A stretch of 5,818 nt of DNA. Origin: an uncultured Desulfobulbaceae bacterium. Its GTDB lineage: Bacteria > Desulfobacterota > Desulfobulbia > Desulfobulbales > Desulfobulbaceae. Under the pieces are notes generated by a model. That model was not told where the DNA came from. It did no database searches and worked only from the letters and a program-made list of their open reading frames with translations. Shown here piece after piece: positions 4,670 to 5,818 of the stretch (positions are counted from its first letter, which is position 1; every line of letters begins with the position of its first letter). The translations under genes and the position numbers were made by a program. The stretch spans positions 1-5,818 of the forward strand of contig CALZIH010000193.1 of NCBI GenBank assembly GCA_945787305.1, given 5' to 3'.

Positions 4670-5818
4670 TCAGGCATCGCTAATATTGCAGGTGTTAATC
4701 CCCCCGCCATAGGTCTTTTTAATTTCCAGCACACTCTCCAGATTCTCGATAAAAATATCGACCAGATCAGGATCAAAGTGCCGGCCACGCTTGTTTTTTA
4801 TTATCTGAACAACCGATTTTTCATCAATTGCAGGACGATAGACTCTATCAGAGATCAGGGCGTCAAAGACATCGGCTACGGCCACAATTCTACCGAAAAT
4901 ATGAATTTCTTCGCCTTTGAGCCCCTGCGGATACCCGCTGCCATCCCATCTCTCGTGATGTTGAAAGGCAATTATTGCTGCGGCCTTGAGGATGTCACGA
5001 TCTGAATGGAGCAACATCGCATACCCTATTCCCGGATGATTTTTCATTACTTCAAATTCATCTTTGGTCAACCTTGCCGGCTTTAAAAGGATATGGTCCG
5101 GTATGCCGATTTTACCAAGATCATGCAGGGGTGAGGCGGCTGTTATCAATTCAACGTCCGCTTCCGGCAGACCAAACTTCGTTGCGAGCAGGCGGCAATA
5201 TTCCGTAACCCTTTTGGTATGATCACTTGTCTCGCTCGACCGCTGCTCTTCAACCACACCCATGGTGAACACCGTATCTCTCAACGTGCTGTCGATCTCC
5301 TCATTGAGAGACAGCAACTCCAGATTCTTTTGCTTTACAAGTTCCTGGTTTGCCAGCACTGCGGTGTTGAACATGTTGAACTTTTTGGCAACATCCTCAA
5401 ATTCAAGGCTTTCAAATGATTCAGGCTCAAGCGGTACCTGGCTGAAGTAGGCGTCTTTTGCCTTTAACAACAGTTTTTCAAGAGGCGCTTTGACGTGCTT
5501 TTGAATGGTCTTAAAGGTGTTGAGGCATAAAATCATGGCAAAGAAGACGGCCAATATTGAAATGCCGGACATTATTCCAAGGGCCAGGTTTCTATACGCA
5601 GTAAGATCAAGCGTGATGTTCACCGCACCAAGAACAGTCCCCTCAGGAACGTGGTGGCATTCAAGGCAATTAAGCGGGCCATCGCTTGTGGCTGTATATG
5701 GTATCGCCGCGCGGACATGAGGATTCAAGTCAAACTCATTAATTAAAAATATAGCAGAATTGCTTGCAAAGACTTGTTTGGTGACGCTGTCTGCCTGTTG
5801 TTTGAGCGTATAGCCAAG
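4670..5818 (-). CDS. Haem-sensor HD-GYP c-di-GMP phosphodiesterase (5' end off window)
   Basis: The frame is open to the right edge, so the N-terminus (probably a first membrane helix) is missing; 382 residues are visible. Numbering from the TTG at 5728, which is not the true start: a periplasmic part with 'NPHVRAAIPYTA' style sequence and a c-type haem motif C21-L-E-C24-H25, then HVPEGTVLGAVNI, as in DUF3365/Tll0287-like haem sensors; a membrane helix at 46-70; a linker with a helical, coiled-coil-like stretch (about 110-160); and an HD-GYP domain (about 160-330). The HD-GYP residues are intact: E166 and H170, H202-D203 with GKIGIPD, H231, H257-H258-E259, D262-G-x-GYP and D286. It should therefore hydrolyse c-di-GMP in the cytoplasm in response to haem redox state or ligand. 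It is convergent with the MBL gene, with no terminator between them. Confidence 0.93.
   Translation of the reverse strand, partial: LGYTLKQQADSVTKQVFASNSAIFLINEFDLNPHVRAAIPYTATSDGPLNCLECHHVPEGTVLGAVNITLDLTAYRNLALGIMSGISILAVFFAMILCLNTFKTIQKHVKAPLEKLLLKAKDAYFSQVPLEPESFESLEFEDVAKKFNMFNTAVLANQELVKQKNLELLSLNEEIDSTLRDTVFTMGVVEEQRSSETSDHTKRVTEYCRLLATKFGLPEADVELITAASPLHDLGKIGIPDHILLKPARLTKDEFEVMKNHPGIGYAMLLHSDRDILKAAAIIAFQHHERWDGSGYPQGLKGEEIHIFGRIVAVADVFDALISDRVYRPAIDEKSVVQIIKNKRGRHFDPDLVDIFIENLESVLEIKKTYGGGINTCNISDA

Noticed and set aside
4631..5005. 124-codon forward frame opposite the HD-GYP gene
   Set aside because: Shadow of the intact HD-GYP reading frame on the other strand.
5219..5720. Forward frames opposite the HD-GYP sensor part
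   Set aside because: Antisense shadows; the minus strand encodes the continuous haem sensor and HD-GYP protein.

Overview
The window looks like a piece of a Gram-negative, anaerobic Desulfobacterota (deltaproteobacterial) chromosome, of the Desulfobulbales or Geobacter type. The evidence is indirect: an HD-GYP protein carrying a periplasmic c-type haem (CxxCH) sensor region, a textbook sigma-54 promoter, wide intergenic spaces full of dispersed imperfect palindromic repeats, and moderate GC content. No gene here fixes the species.

Layout. 1-601 has no convincing gene: it holds a palindromic repeat, a possible short sRNA unit and a strong hairpin terminator. 602-874 (minus) is an HU-family nucleoid protein. 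875-1713 is non-coding, with one copy of a ~125-nt dispersed repeat, a perfect dyad and a sigma-54 promoter. That promoter serves a 72-residue small membrane protein at 1714-1932, which ends in a strong terminator at 2035-2070. 2291-2959 (minus) is a class I SAM-dependent methyltransferase with a GTG start. Upstream of it lies the second, inverted copy of the ~125-nt repeat. 3245-3457 is a possible broken small ORF, and 3504-3701 a small conserved-looking cytoplasmic protein. 3868-4662 is an exported metallo-beta-lactamase-fold hydrolase of the COG1237 type. It converges, with only 7 bp between stop codons, on an HD-GYP cyclic-di-GMP phosphodiesterase (minus, 4670 to beyond the right edge) with a haem-binding periplasmic sensor part.

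How the genes relate. There is no clear multi-gene operon; most genes are single units separated by repeats. The two best-supported biological points are the sigma-54 control of a tiny Gly/Ala-rich membrane protein of unknown role, and the haem sensor to HD-GYP architecture, which would link periplasmic redox state or gas binding to c-di-GMP breakdown. The inverted ~125-nt repeats bracket the small membrane gene and the methyltransferase, a possible inversion-prone or mobile segment. I see no CRISPR array, tRNA, rRNA, transposase or clear defence system.
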